A stretch of 64,000 nucleotides of DNA from Salinispora fenicalii (lineage in GTDB: Bacteria > Actinomycetota > Actinomycetes > Mycobacteriales > Micromonosporaceae). The number at the start of each line of letters is the position of its first letter. The first letter of the stretch is position 1. Under the pieces are notes generated by a model that searched no databases, was not told the origin of the DNA, and was given only the letters and a program-made list of their open reading frames with translations. The stretch lies in the NCBI RefSeq assembly GCF_000514815.1, contig NZ_AZWQ01000020.1, positions 74,500 through 138,499 of the forward strand, given 5' to 3'. The position numbers were made by a program, and so were the translations under genes. Shown in pieces: positions 8,601 to 17,578 of this stretch.

Positions 8601-11600
8601 AGCGACTCCGCGACGGCACGGAAGTCGTCCAGGACGGGATCCATGTGAGCAGAGTGGAAGGCGTGACTCACCTGGAGTCGGGTGGCCCGAACTCCGTGTT
8701 CGGCCAACTGGGCGGCGAGCGAGGTCACCGCCTCCTCGTCGCCCGAGACGACGACCGACCGGGGTGCGTTGATCGCGGCGATTCCGATCCGCGCCTCCGC
8801 CCCGGCGAGCAGGGGCAGCAGCTCCTCCTCGGTGGCTTTGACCGCGAGCATCGCCCCGCCCGGGGGCAGCGCCTGCATCAGGGCACCCCGGGCGTTGACC
8901 AGGCGGGCCGCGTCCGGCAGCGAGAGCACCCCGGCCACGTGTACCGCGGTGATCTCGCCGATGGAGTGCCCGGCGAGCACGCTCGGGTGCACCCCCCAGG
9001 AACGCAGTAGGGCGAACTGGGCGACCTCCAGAGCGAAGAGAGCCGGCTGAGCGAGACCGGTTTGGTGGATCGACTCGTCATCCGTCGTCCCGGCGGGCGT
9101 CAGCAGGGCCGACCGTACCTCCGGTGCCAGTTGTTGGCAGACCTCGTCCAGCTTGTCGGCGAAGACGTCGAAGCTGTCGTAGAGGTGGCGGCCCATGCCC
9201 TGGTACTGCGCGCCCTGGCCGGTGAAGAGCGCGGCGACGGCCCGACCGGGCACCGCGCGTGCCGTCGTCAGCCCGGCCGCCGGTGTACCGGAGGCGAGGG
9301 CGTCCAGGCCGGCCAGGAGTTGCTTGGTCTCCGTACCCACCACGGTCGCCCGATGGTCCAGACCCGCGCGCGAGCGAGCCAGCGCGCGGCCCACGGCCAC
9401 CGGGCTGAGCTCCGGCGCGGAGCGCGTCATCGCCGCCAGCCGGGCAGCCTGCGTCCGCAGCGCCGCCGGTGACTTGGCGGAGAGCGGCCAGGCAACGACG
9501 GCGGGGCTCCTGGACTCGGCAGCGGTTGTCGACACCGGCGGCTCGACCGGGCTCTCCTCCACGACCACATGCGCGTTGGTGCCGCTGATCCCGAAGGCGG
9601 AGATCCCGGCCCGCCGGGGCCGGCCGGTGACCTGCCAGGGCTTGGGCTCGGTCGCCAGGCGTACCTGGCCGGAGGTCCAGTCGACGTGCGGCGATGGTTG
9701 GTCGACGTTGAGCGTGGCCGGGAGGGTCCGGTGGCGCATCGCCTGCACGATCTTGATGAGACCGGCGGCCCCGGCAGCCGCCTGGGTGTGGGTGATGTTG
9801 GACTTGACCGATCCGAGCCATACCGGCTGCTCCGGCGCCCGCCCCTGCCCGTAGGTGGCGAGGATCGCTTCGGCCTCGATGGGGTCACCGAGCGCGGTTC
9901 CCGTGCCGTGCGCCTCGACCAGGTCGACGTCGGCGGGGCCGAGCTGGGCGGCGGCGAGGGCCTGCCGGATCAACCGCTGCTGCGCCTGGCCGTTGGGGGC
10001 GGTGAGCCCGTTAGACGTGCCGTCCTGGTTGATCGCGCTGCCCCGGATGACGGCGAGTACCTTCCGTCCCGCCCGGCGCGCGTCCGAGAGGCGCTCCAGC
10101 AGTACGACCCCCGCACCTTCGCCGAAGGCGGTGCCGTCCGCGGCTGCGGCGAACGCCTTGACCCGGCCATCCGCGGCGAGGCCACGCTGCCGGCTGAACG
10201 TGATCAGGTCGTCGGGGGTAGCCATCACCGTGACCCCACCGGCGAGGGCGAGGCGGGACTCCCCGGAGTGCAGCGACTGACAGGCCAGGTGGAGCGCCAC
10301 CAACGAGGCCGAGCAGGCGGTGTCCACCGTGATGGCCGGGCCCTCCAACCCGAGGGTGTAGGCGACCCGTCCAGACAGCACACTGCCCGAGGTGGCGAAG
10401 CCCAGGTAGCCCTCGTACTCCGAGGCCGCAGTGGCGAGGGAACTGTACGTCTGCCCCTTCGTGCCGATGAAGAGACCGGTCGGCGAGCCGGCCACCCGGG
10501 TGGGGTCGATTCCGGCGCGCTCGAACGCCTCCCACGCGATTTCCAGGAGGATCCGCTGCTGCGGGTCCATCGCGGTCGCCTCCCGCGGGCTGATCCCGAA
10601 GAAGGCGGCGTCGAAGCCGGCGGGGTCGGCGAGAAACCCGCCCCGGGCCACGTAGCTGGTGCCGAGGTGGTCCGGGTTCGGGTCGATGAGGGTGTCCAGC
10701 GGCCAGTTCCGGTCGTCCGGGAGCTCCGAGGTGGCGTCCCGTCCTTCGGCGATCAGCGTCCAGAGCTGGTCGGGATCCTCGACTCCGCCCGGAAAACGGC
10801 AGGCCATCGCGACGATGGCGATCGGCTCGTCGGCGTTGGCCCAGCCGGCCCGCTCCGGAGTAGCGGTTTCGGCCGGCGCGTTCGCTCCGCTCACTTCGGC
10901 GACCAGCCGGGCCGCAAGGGCGGTGGGCGTCGGATGGTCGAAGACGACGGTCGCTGGCAGCCGTAGCCCGACCAGCGCGCAGAGCCGCTGGCCAACCCCG
11001 ACGACGGCGAGGGAGCCGAGCCCGAGGTCAACGAAGGGCTGGTCGGGTCGGACCTGCTCGGGAGCTTCCAGCCCCACGGTACGGGCTACCTCGCTGCGAA
11101 CCAGCTCCAGGACGTTTCGGGTTCGCTCGCTCGGCGGCATCTCCCGCAGTTGCGCTGCCCACGCTGTTCCGTCGACCGGCCCGGCCTCGTCGGGCTCGCC
11201 GTCCGGGGTGGCTACGCCCAGCAGCTGGGGGCTCGCCTCCGCCAGCAGGTGTCGGGTGATCTTGCCGGTACTGGTCCGGGGGACGCGTTCGATGGCGTAG
11301 AGCTTCTCGGGAACCTTGAAGAAGGAGAGCAGCCGTCGGCAGTGCGCGAAGACCGCCGCCGCGTCCACGCCCTCCGGGCCCGGCACCAGATAGGCCACCG
11401 GCACCTCACCGAGCACATCGTGGGGTTCGGCGCCCACCGCGACGTCGGCTACCCCGGCGGCGGCCCGCAGCACCTCCTCGACCTCGACGGGGTGAATGTT
11501 CTCGCCCCCACGGATGATCAGTTCCTTGCGCCGGCCGGTCAGGGTCAGGTGCCCCAGGGCGTCCTGCCGCCCGAGGTCACCGGTGCGGTACCAGCCGTCG

Positions 11601-12766
11601 CGCAGGGCCGCGGCGGTGGCCTCGGGCTGCCGGTGGTACCCGAGCATGAGGTTCGGTCCGGCGACCCAGACCTCGCCCTCCTCCCCGGTGGGCACGTTCT
11701 GGCCGGTGTCGGGGTCGACCAGGCGGACCTCCACGCCGGGCAGCGGCGGCCCCACGGAGCCAGGGACCCGCTCCCCGAACGGCCGGTTCGAGGTGATGGC
11801 GCCGGTCTCGGAGGACCCGTACTGGTCCACCAGGGGAACACCGAACGCCTCTTCGAAGCGGCTGCCCAGCGCGGCGCCGCTCGCCGATCCCGCCACGAAA
11901 CCGAGTCGTAGCGCGGAGAGGTCGGTGGTGGCGTCGGTGCCGTGGTCCAGCAGGTAGTGGTAGGTGGTCGGCACTCCGGCCAGGAACGTGATGGCCTCCG
12001 CACGCAGGAGGTCGCGCACCTCGGACGGCGCGAAGCCGCTCATCAGCCGTGCGCTGGCGCCAACCGCCGTTACGCCCAGTACGCACAGGTTCTGTCCGAG
12101 CCCGTGGAACAGCGGCATCGGCCACAACAGCCGATCCTGCTCCGACAGCCCCAGCACCGGCGCATGACCCGCCGCTACCAGCCACAACGAACTGCGCAGC
12201 GAGTACAGCACTCCCTTTGGTCGACCGGTGGTCCCGGACGTGTAGAGCATCCACGCCGGGGCATCCAGCGGGGCCTCTTCGGGGACCGGCCCGCTCGGCT
12301 CGATGCCCATCAGCTCCTCGTAGCCCACCGTCTCGGCCGCTTCGTGCTCCGCTGCTTCGGCCGCGCCGGTGCGGATGATCCGGGGCAGTTGAGCCGGGTG
12401 GTGCCGGCGGCCCACCTGGTCGAAGCGGGCCGGGTCGCACATGATGATCGTCGGTTCGGCGTCGTCGAGGAGATGGTCGATCTCAGCTGCGGAGGACTGT
12501 GGGTTGAGCGGTACCGCGATGCCGCCGGCCCGGATCACCGCGAGGCAGCTCTCCACCGCCTCGACGCTGTTACCCATCAGGATCACGGCTCGCCCACCGG
12601 TCTTCAACCCCAGGGCGGCCAGGTGCCCGGCCAGTCGAGCGGTCCGCCGATCAAGGTCGGCGTAGCTGACGCCACGCTTTCCGTCGGCGAAGGCGATCTT
12701 GTCTCCGCGCTGGACGGCGTGTCCGCCGAGTAGCTCGGACAGCGGCCGGATCAACTCGCTACGCAT
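5630..12766 (-). CDS. lymA: Hybrid ligase/NRPS-PKS megasynthase of lymphostin type (LymA)
   Basis: A 2378-aa multidomain enzyme. Approximate domains: AMP-dependent ligase 1-520 (YTSGTTGRPKG, YGSSE, GWYRTGD, GKITRH); carrier protein with Ser585; ketosynthase 648-1075 (Cys818, His953, His993); acyltransferase 1175-1470 (GHSIGE, Ser1268, and the malonyl-type HAFH motif); carrier protein with Ser1626; NAD(P)-dependent thioester reductase 1703-2060 (GATGFLG, Tyr1867, Lys1871); and a tandem GNAT-like acetyltransferase region 2075-2378. There is no ketoreductase, dehydratase or thioesterase. In Salinispora an NRPS-PKS called LymA is known to build the acyl parts of lymphostin, and this architecture in this context fits it. 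The ligase looks more like acyl/aryl-CoA ligases than amino-acid adenylation domains. One KS-AT extension with malonyl-CoA could give the acetyl group after decarboxylation (inference). It is the last gene after lymB. Confidence 0.87.
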   Translation of the reverse strand: MRSELIRPLSELLGGHAVQRGDKIAFADGKRGVSYADLDRRTARLAGHLAALGLKTGGRAVILMGNSVEAVESCLAVIRAGGIAVPLNPQSSAAEIDHLLDDAEPTIIMCDPARFDQVGRRHHPAQLPRIIRTGAAEAAEHEAAETVGYEELMGIEPSGPVPEEAPLDAPAWMLYTSGTTGRPKGVLYSLRSSLWLVAAGHAPVLGLSEQDRLLWPMPLFHGLGQNLCVLGVTAVGASARLMSGFAPSEVRDLLRAEAITFLAGVPTTYHYLLDHGTDATTDLSALRLGFVAGSASGAALGSRFEEAFGVPLVDQYGSSETGAITSNRPFGERVPGSVGPPLPGVEVRLVDPDTGQNVPTGEEGEVWVAGPNLMLGYHRQPEATAAALRDGWYRTGDLGRQDALGHLTLTGRRKELIIRGGENIHPVEVEEVLRAAAGVADVAVGAEPHDVLGEVPVAYLVPGPEGVDAAAVFAHCRRLLSFFKVPEKLYAIERVPRTSTGKITRHLLAEASPQLLGVATPDGEPDEAGPVDGTAWAAQLREMPPSERTRNVLELVRSEVARTVGLEAPEQVRPDQPFVDLGLGSLAVVGVGQRLCALVGLRLPATVVFDHPTPTALAARLVAEVSGANAPAETATPERAGWANADEPIAIVAMACRFPGGVEDPDQLWTLIAEGRDATSELPDDRNWPLDTLIDPNPDHLGTSYVARGGFLADPAGFDAAFFGISPREATAMDPQQRILLEIAWEAFERAGIDPTRVAGSPTGLFIGTKGQTYSSLATAASEYEGYLGFATSGSVLSGRVAYTLGLEGPAITVDTACSASLVALHLACQSLHSGESRLALAGGVTVMATPDDLITFSRQRGLAADGRVKAFAAAADGTAFGEGAGVVLLERLSDARRAGRKVLAVIRGSAINQDGTSNGLTAPNGQAQQRLIRQALAAAQLGPADVDLVEAHGTGTALGDPIEAEAILATYGQGRAPEQPVWLGSVKSNITHTQAAAGAAGLIKIVQAMRHRTLPATLNVDQPSPHVDWTSGQVRLATEPKPWQVTGRPRRAGISAFGISGTNAHVVVEESPVEPPVSTTAAESRSPAVVAWPLSAKSPAALRTQAARLAAMTRSAPELSPVAVGRALARSRAGLDHRATVVGTETKQLLAGLDALASGTPAAGLTTARAVPGRAVAALFTGQGAQYQGMGRHLYDSFDVFADKLDEVCQQLAPEVRSALLTPAGTTDDESIHQTGLAQPALFALEVAQFALLRSWGVHPSVLAGHSIGEITAVHVAGVLSLPDAARLVNARGALMQALPPGGAMLAVKATEEELLPLLAGAEARIGIAAINAPRSVVVSGDEEAVTSLAAQLAEHGVRATRLQVSHAFHSAHMDPVLDDFRAVAESLTYQRPNIPVVSTVTGTAAGPELLTPEYWVGQLRQPVRFAPAVHAIRTQGTDTFVELGPDGVLTGLVRETLGADEHHAVPLCRRSRSGAEAAALGTLHALGVPVEWEGFFPPTGEPEVDLPTYPFQRRRYWLPPAVVPSPTSPSPALRELVNGADSPHLPGITRQSTDTMPSAGAKPAAGGTQLAGTMLAAGLSDLDEEEQFLHLVQTVKTLVAAVLGHADPDELDPDESLLDLGFDSLTAVELRNQIRDLSGVNLPASLVFEYPTVAVLADHLLSRVLRAADDDEERVDFAAEVTLAADIVCADEVITAATDPREVLLTGATGFLGAFLLRDLMRNTNAVVHCLVRSTGEKPALDRLRDNLQWYQLWDDIDPNRLSVVVGDLATPGFGLSEQQYDELARRVDAVYHAAATVNSLYPYTSLKAANVTGTEEILRLAARHRSVPVHHVSSTGVFSAEVVPGVALKSTDPPGPAAALSSGYRQTKLVAEQIIDIARERGLPVSIYRVDEISGDSELGRCQTHDFVWLSMKGILQAEAVPADPAGIFHLVPVDYVSSAILALSRNPAAVNHNHHLANSTHLPFAEMMGALRARGYRLDELGWDPWVRRVRSNPENTMVAMVDGFESTIYSGRNHYLTVDTAETHALLAGTGIDCPPMTQDLFEKYVDFFVRVGYFPQPGAHPAAASTGGSLRIRPAATADLPRLAQICYQAFEDTNASLGLPPEWSSEQAVLEMLQGRLASPSCVCEVAVDATGSVVGSNFLVLGEEVAAMGPLSVAPDTQGGGVGRKLMESMIAVSDRLGWPSVRGVQVTNNTWGYRLYSSLGFVPQEQLSLMVGYAPPTPGNMAGFEVRPMTEADVPGCQTLYRKVNGHSRDSEIHMAAKRAFEWSMPYVVLDKSNGEFAGYTTGLADLGHLTTTSEAAARALYAGAGELMRRQDPHGLAPRLRIPGRLAPDLLSWAARTRGVSLLRLETLISLGGYTPPEGGVYCPGLSY

Positions 12767-12820
12767 GTCTTCGTACCTTTCGGCTTCGTACTCTGGGGTA
12801 GGTCGGGGTGTGCGGGACGA

Positions 12821-12864
12821 CGCCGGTCAAGGGCGGGCGCCGGTCAACAGACGGCGCCGGTCAA
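12821..12864. repeat. Three direct repeats, 17-bp period, at the lymB 3' end
   Basis: CGCCGGTCAA occurs at 12821-12830, 12838-12847 and 12855-12864, each 17 bp apart. The last copy contains the stop codon of lymB; the others fill half of the lymB-lymA gap. It looks like local tandem duplication of the gene end rather than a binding site. Confidence 0.6.
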
Positions 12865-13718
12865 CGGAGAGCGCGGATCGTTCGGGTCGGGCAGGAGAAC
12901 TGCAGCGAACCGTCGGAGCTCGCCAGGCTCCGCAACGCGGCCCGGGCCGCATCGGTCGCCTCGGCCTGCCGCTCCGGCGGCACCAGTTCCCACAGCATGC
13001 GCGGGGTGACCGTCCATGTCCAGGAAAGATAGTCGTCTATTGATTCAAATCGGGACTTCGCGGGTACGTGCCGAATCTCGACATCGGTGAAGCCCGCCGC
13101 CAGAACCGCTGCGGCGGTCGACTCCTCGGAGACCAGCGGTCCGTCGAGACCGAGGACCAGCCGCCACGGATTGTCAACGCCCTCCGGGAGATAGGTGGAC
13201 AGCACCTCGGCCAGAATCTCCGCCGACTCCCAGCCGGCGGCGAGTCGGCCGTTCTCGGTGGGAAAGGTCGTCGCGACCAACCGTCCACCGCTGCGCAGCG
13301 CCGCCGCGGCAGCGGCCAACGCCTGCTGCGGCGCCGGTAGCAGGAACAGGACCATGCCGGCGCTGATCGCGTCGAAGGGCTGGTCAACGGTGAAGCTCTG
13401 GATATCACCGAGTCGCACCTGCGCCCGGTCGGCCAGTCCGCGGCCCGCGAGGTCGGCCGCACACGCCTCCACCATGCCCGGCGCCTGATCGATGCCGAGC
13501 ACGAAACCCTCGGCACCGACCTGGGCGACGATGGGAAACAGGCAGGCGCCACGGCCGCAGCCGAGGTCGAGCACCCGCTCACCTGGCTTGAGCTCCAGCC
13601 GGTCGGCGACCATCTTGCCCAGTGGGTGGAAGACGAGTTGGCCGGCGGAATCGTACTGGTCAGCGGACTTGTCGTAGACGTCCCGGACGCGGGCGGTGAA
13701 GTCGCTCTGTTCAGTCAT
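12861..13718 (-). CDS. lymB: SAM-dependent methyltransferase (LymB type)
   Basis: A 285-aa class I methyltransferase. The SAM-binding motif is 'VLDLGCGRGACLFP' (about 55-68), followed by an acidic residue in 'LGIDQAPGMVEA' and the post-motif 'LGDIQSF'. I chose ATG 13718 (MTEQSDFT), preceded by GGAAAAAG; the open frame extends further only into the neighbouring gene. In lymphostin biosynthesis an O-methyltransferase is needed for the 3-methoxyacryloyl side chain, and its position between a LanB-like gene and lymA fits that role. The gap to the upstream LanB-like gene is 25 bp and to lymA 94 bp, so the three are likely co-transcribed. Confidence 0.82.
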   Translation of the reverse strand: MTEQSDFTARVRDVYDKSADQYDSAGQLVFHPLGKMVADRLELKPGERVLDLGCGRGACLFPIVAQVGAEGFVLGIDQAPGMVEACAADLAGRGLADRAQVRLGDIQSFTVDQPFDAISAGMVLFLLPAPQQALAAAAAALRSGGRLVATTFPTENGRLAAGWESAEILAEVLSTYLPEGVDNPWRLVLGLDGPLVSEESTAAAVLAAGFTDVEIRHVPAKSRFESIDDYLSWTWTVTPRMLWELVPPERQAEATDAARAALRSLASSDGSLQFSCPTRTIRALR

Positions 13719-13743
13719 GATCTTTTTCCTGGTCGCGAAGTGG

Positions 13744-16236
13744 CTACGGGTGATGGGGGATGGGGTTGTCCTCGTCCGCGTGGGCCGAGGCGGTCGGACG
13801 TACCACTGCACCGAGGCGGAGCTCCGCGCAGTGCGGCTGGTCGTTGGGGCGCCACCACAGCTGCTCCGGCGTGGGCAGCATCTCGGAGACCACGACCTCG
13901 GCTGAGGTGAGACGGGCGAGGTCGAGCAGTGCCATCGGGTCGGCGAAGTCGACGTACAGCGGCTTCGGTTCGGCGGGATGCCGGACATAGACGTGGCGCG
14001 GCAGTCGGTGCTGCGCCCGGATGCGTTGGAGCGCCAACCACTGCCCGTACGCGTCGTCGGCGCGTTCCGGGAGCCGCACCCGCCACCGCGCGCGTTGCAG
14101 CACGACGCCGGCGACGACGATTCGCGGCGTGTAGGTGCCGAGGTCGATCGAGACCGGGCCGAGCGCCGGGCGGGAGAGCGCCCGGTGCAGGGTGGAGGAG
14201 AGATCTCCCGGCCAGAGCAGCCGACGTTCGCCGTCGATCACGACGGCATCCGCCGTGGCGGGGACGTGGGCCTCGGCGATCGGCACCACCTCGGCGCGGT
14301 CCTTGCTGGACAGGCCACTGAGTTCGATCGCCACCCCCGGTAGCTCCGGGGTGACGTGGGCGCTGCGGCGGCGGGAGACGATTGTCGCGGCCGTCTGCGG
14401 CGAAACCGCCTGTTCGACCCGGTCCACGAAGTCCGCCCAGAGCCCGTCCGGATCGCTGTGCAGGGGTCGCTCCAGCCCGCCGAAGATGGAGCTGCAGTCG
14501 TCGTGCAGCTCCGAGAGCACCCAGGTGGCGGTGGCGGGATCCGGGCCGGCGACCATCAGGTCGGGGCTGGGCAGGCAGGCGTCGTCCGGGTCCAGGGAGA
14601 CCGTCTCCCACAGCGGGGCGAGGGCATCGGCGAGTACGTGTGGGTCGAGCTCGACGACCGACGGACGGTCGGCGACCGCCGTCAGGTCGCCGACGGCCTT
14701 CGCGGTCAGCTCGTGCAGGATGGCATCCAGCTGGTCCCGCCGATCGGTACGAGCTGGAATCTCTCGGGTGGCGAGGGCCGCGAGCGGGGCCGACGTGCCC
14801 CGCAGCGCGGCACAGAGCGCGTCCCGGGCATCCTCGCGGGCGAGCAGGGCAGCCAGGAAGGTCAGCGGGAAGACGGCCTCGGTGACTTGACGGATCCGGT
14901 CAACGATGGGCGCCCCGAGGCTGACCTGTTCGCTCAGCGGACTGGACCTGTCCTCGTGGAACAGTTCCCGATCGGCGTAGTGCTGGCCACCGTTGCGGGA
15001 GGCGTCGCCGCCGGCCTGGGCACTGACCTGCTGCGCCGCGGCGAGATGCGGGACCCGATCCGGCCACCCGGCCTGGGCGTACCTGTCCCGACGATCGGCG
15101 AGTTCGGCAACCGTGGGTGTGGGGTGTTCGCCGGCGAGCCGGGTCAACGCGTGGAGTTCGGTGGCCGGAAGACGCCAGGGCGAGACGGTCAGCGCCGGAC
15201 CCAGTGCCCGTACCAGTCGCGCCAGGCGTTCGTCGGACTGCTCCGTCGTCCCGGTGGCAGCCAGCAGGTCGGCCAGCTGGGATCCGGGGCTGGCCGCTGC
15301 CGCCTGCCACAGCGCCAGCGCGGCGGCGGCGACGGTGAAGCGACGGCCGTCCACGACCCGTTCCAGCACGTGCTCCGGGCCCGGTTGGCGGAACAAGGGA
15401 CTGGGCCAGGCGCGCTGGGTCCGTAGTGGAGTATCGGCGGCGGCCTGTTCCCGGAGCTGTTCGACCAGCCAGGCGCTGGCTTCCACCACGACGCGCTCGG
15501 GCCCGGGAGTACCGACCCGGACCGGCTGGTCCTGTTCCGGGTGAAGCTTGCTGAACAGCACCGGACCGAAGAACGAGACGGTCTCGCATTTGGTGGCGAA
15601 GCGGCGAAGGTAGCGATGCAGGGTGTCGAGCCGGCGGCGCAGCGCCCGCGGGAGGTCGGCACCCGCCGCCGAATTGTCCCAGCCCGGGTGCTCCAACGGC
15701 GGCGTCCGCAGCGCGGAGTGATAGAAGCCCGGGTTGGATACGAACACGGCGTGCCGGAAGGTGTCAGAGCTGGCCGCCTTCGCGGTGCCCAGCCGAGCCT
15801 GGCGCAGCGCCCCGTCGAACTCTGCGCGGACGGTCGCCAGGTGTGCGGCGTGCGTGTCGACCAGGGTGTTCCACCGCGCCGCCCACTGCGGCACGCCGGT
15901 GGCCACCAGGATCTCGATGCCCCGCTCGTCCAGCCGTGCCCCGGCCTCTATCCGCCGCCGACAGCTCTGCAACGCGCGCAGGGATCGTTGGCGGGGCTCA
16001 AGCTCCCGGACGGCCTCGCGCGCGGCGGGCCAGCATTCGCGCAGAAAGTGGACGCGCGCCGCCTCGACCTCCTGCTCGGCGGCGAACACCCGGTCGGCCG
16101 CAGCGATGAGGGTCGCGGTGGCCAGCCCCGCCACCAGCTGGACCGGGAAGCCGGTGCTACGGAGCAGCGCCGACGGTACGGTCGCGACGGTCAACTCTCC
16201 TCGCCCGGCCGGCACCGTCCAGGTCAGCGCTGTCAT
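13744..16236 (-). CDS. LanB-like peptide-modifying enzyme, candidate PEARL (copy 1)
   Basis: An 830-aa protein of the lantibiotic dehydratase N-terminal family: 'FVSNPGFYHSAL' (about 165-176), 'KCETVSFFGPV' (about 216-226) and, near the end, 'EPKPLYVDFADP'. Full LanB enzymes are about 1000 aa and carry a C-terminal elimination domain, which is absent here. Stand-alone proteins of this shape include the PEARLs, which use aminoacyl-tRNA to add an amino acid to a peptide C-terminus. Whether this copy is a PEARL or performs glutamylation-type chemistry cannot be decided by eye. Start ATG 16236 has AGGAGG 6 nt upstream. Unlike the other three copies it heads the lymB-lymA transcript and is divergent from the M20 gene. 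Confidence 0.82.
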   Translation of the reverse strand: MTALTWTVPAGRGELTVATVPSALLRSTGFPVQLVAGLATATLIAAADRVFAAEQEVEAARVHFLRECWPAAREAVRELEPRQRSLRALQSCRRRIEAGARLDERGIEILVATGVPQWAARWNTLVDTHAAHLATVRAEFDGALRQARLGTAKAASSDTFRHAVFVSNPGFYHSALRTPPLEHPGWDNSAAGADLPRALRRRLDTLHRYLRRFATKCETVSFFGPVLFSKLHPEQDQPVRVGTPGPERVVVEASAWLVEQLREQAAADTPLRTQRAWPSPLFRQPGPEHVLERVVDGRRFTVAAAALALWQAAAASPGSQLADLLAATGTTEQSDERLARLVRALGPALTVSPWRLPATELHALTRLAGEHPTPTVAELADRRDRYAQAGWPDRVPHLAAAQQVSAQAGGDASRNGGQHYADRELFHEDRSSPLSEQVSLGAPIVDRIRQVTEAVFPLTFLAALLAREDARDALCAALRGTSAPLAALATREIPARTDRRDQLDAILHELTAKAVGDLTAVADRPSVVELDPHVLADALAPLWETVSLDPDDACLPSPDLMVAGPDPATATWVLSELHDDCSSIFGGLERPLHSDPDGLWADFVDRVEQAVSPQTAATIVSRRRSAHVTPELPGVAIELSGLSSKDRAEVVPIAEAHVPATADAVVIDGERRLLWPGDLSSTLHRALSRPALGPVSIDLGTYTPRIVVAGVVLQRARWRVRLPERADDAYGQWLALQRIRAQHRLPRHVYVRHPAEPKPLYVDFADPMALLDLARLTSAEVVVSEMLPTPEQLWWRPNDQPHCAELRLGAVVRPTASAHADEDNPIPHHP

Positions 16237-16337
16237 CTCGAGCCTCCTAACTGGTCTCGCTTTCGGTTGCCGGCTCGGGTAGGAACGGAAGGAGCCGGGT
16301 ACGTCACCGCGGCCCGGCCGGTGCGACGGGAGGGAAC
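16237..16337. promoter_or_regulatory. Divergent promoter region, LanB-like copy 1 / M20 amidohydrolase
   Basis: The 101 bp between two head-to-head starts must hold promoters for both the LanB-lymB-lymA transcript and the M20 gene. Strong ribosome-binding sites flank both sides (AGGAGG and GGGAGGG). I could not identify convincing -35/-10 elements. Confidence 0.45.
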
Positions 16338-17546
16338 ATGCCGCGGATGAGGCTCAGCCCCGAGGTCCGGCGTCGGTGTGCGGACGCTGTTGACCAAGCC
16401 GAGGATCGACTGCTCGCCCTGTCGCGCAGCTTGCACGCGGAGCCGGAGACGGCGTTCCGGGAGCATCGCAGCGCGGCCAAGGTGAGTGGTCTGCTGCGCG
16501 ACGAGGGCTTCGCGGTGGACGTCGGCGTCGGTGGCCTCGACACCGCCTTCACCGCCCGCTTCGGCGACGGCCCGCTGGTGGTCGGCCTGTGCGCCGAGTA
16601 CGACGCGCTGCCGGGGCTCGGTCACGCCTGCGGACACAACATCATCGCCGCCTCCTCGGTCGGCGCGGCCCTGGCGTTGCGGGAGGTGGCGGCGGAGCTT
16701 GACCTGACGATTGTGGTGATCGGCACGCCCGCCGAGGAAGACGGGGGCGGCAAGATCACTCTGCTGGAGGCCGGGGTCTTCGACGAGGTCTCGATGGCCA
16801 TGCTGGTCCACCCCGCGCCGGAGGACAACTGCACCCCTCGCCCGCTGGCACTGGTCGAGTTGGAGGTCACCTACACCGGGCGGGAGTCCCACTCCGCGCT
16901 CGCCCCGCAGCTGGGTGTCAACGCCGCGGACGCGTTGACCATCGCCGAGGTCGCCGTGGGGGTCGGGCGTCAGCACTTCGAGCCGCGCCAACTGGTGCAC
17001 GGCATCGTCACCCGCGGCGGCGACGTGCCGAACGTGGTCCCGGCGCACACCCGTGCCCGTTACAACCTGCGGGCGGCCGACATGGAGTCCCTGAGCCGAC
17101 TGGAGTCGCGGATCCGGGCCTGCTTCGCCGCGGGCGCCGTCGGCAGCGGCTGCACCCACGAGGTCAGCGCCACCCCCGCGTACGCGGAACTGGTGCACGA
17201 CCCCTTCCTGTCCGAGGCCTACCGATCGGCGGCGACCGAGCTGGGCCGGCCGCTGGTCTCCCCCGAGCAGGAGCGGGAGATGCCCACCGGCAGCACCGAC
17301 ATGGGCAACGTGAGTCGCGCCCTGCCCAGCCTGCACCCGAGCATCGGGATCGACAGCGGCGACGCCGTGAACCATCAGCCCGAGTTCGCCGCGGCCTGTG
17401 TGGCCCCCGGTGCTGATCGGGCGTTGCTGCAGGGCGCGGTGGCGCTGGCCTGGACCGCCGCCCAGGCAGCCCAGGATGATTCGGCCCGGCAGCGGCTGCT
17501 GGACCTGCACCGGGCTCGGGGCACGTCGACGGCGGGCCCACGCTAG
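16338..17546 (+). CDS. M20-family amidohydrolase/peptidase
   Basis: A 402-aa zinc-dependent amidohydrolase of the M20D type (aminobenzoyl-glutamate or N-acyl amino acid hydrolases). Visible motifs are 'CAEYDALPGLGHACGHN' (about 80-96), the catalytic Glu pair in 'GTPAEEDGGGK', and 'LVHPAPEDN'. It is cytoplasmic, without a signal peptide. Start ATG 16338 follows GGGAGGGAAC. It is the only plus-strand gene inside the lym region and sits between its two minus-strand transcripts. A role in trimming or releasing a modified amino acid from the scaffold, or in deacylating an intermediate, is a reasonable guess; the substrate is unknown. Confidence 0.85.
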   Translation: MPRMRLSPEVRRRCADAVDQAEDRLLALSRSLHAEPETAFREHRSAAKVSGLLRDEGFAVDVGVGGLDTAFTARFGDGPLVVGLCAEYDALPGLGHACGHNIIAASSVGAALALREVAAELDLTIVVIGTPAEEDGGGKITLLEAGVFDEVSMAMLVHPAPEDNCTPRPLALVELEVTYTGRESHSALAPQLGVNAADALTIAEVAVGVGRQHFEPRQLVHGIVTRGGDVPNVVPAHTRARYNLRAADMESLSRLESRIRACFAAGAVGSGCTHEVSATPAYAELVHDPFLSEAYRSAATELGRPLVSPEQEREMPTGSTDMGNVSRALPSLHPSIGIDSGDAVNHQPEFAAACVAPGADRALLQGAVALAWTAAQAAQDDSARQRLLDLHRARGTSTAGPR

Positions 17547-17578
17547 CGGCGGGCATCCACGAGCGGTTCGACTTCGGC

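Noticed and set aside
9569..10966. A 465-codon plus-strand frame inside lymA
   Set aside because: It is antisense to the ketosynthase region with intact motifs; Gly/Arg-rich composition and no homologous pattern.
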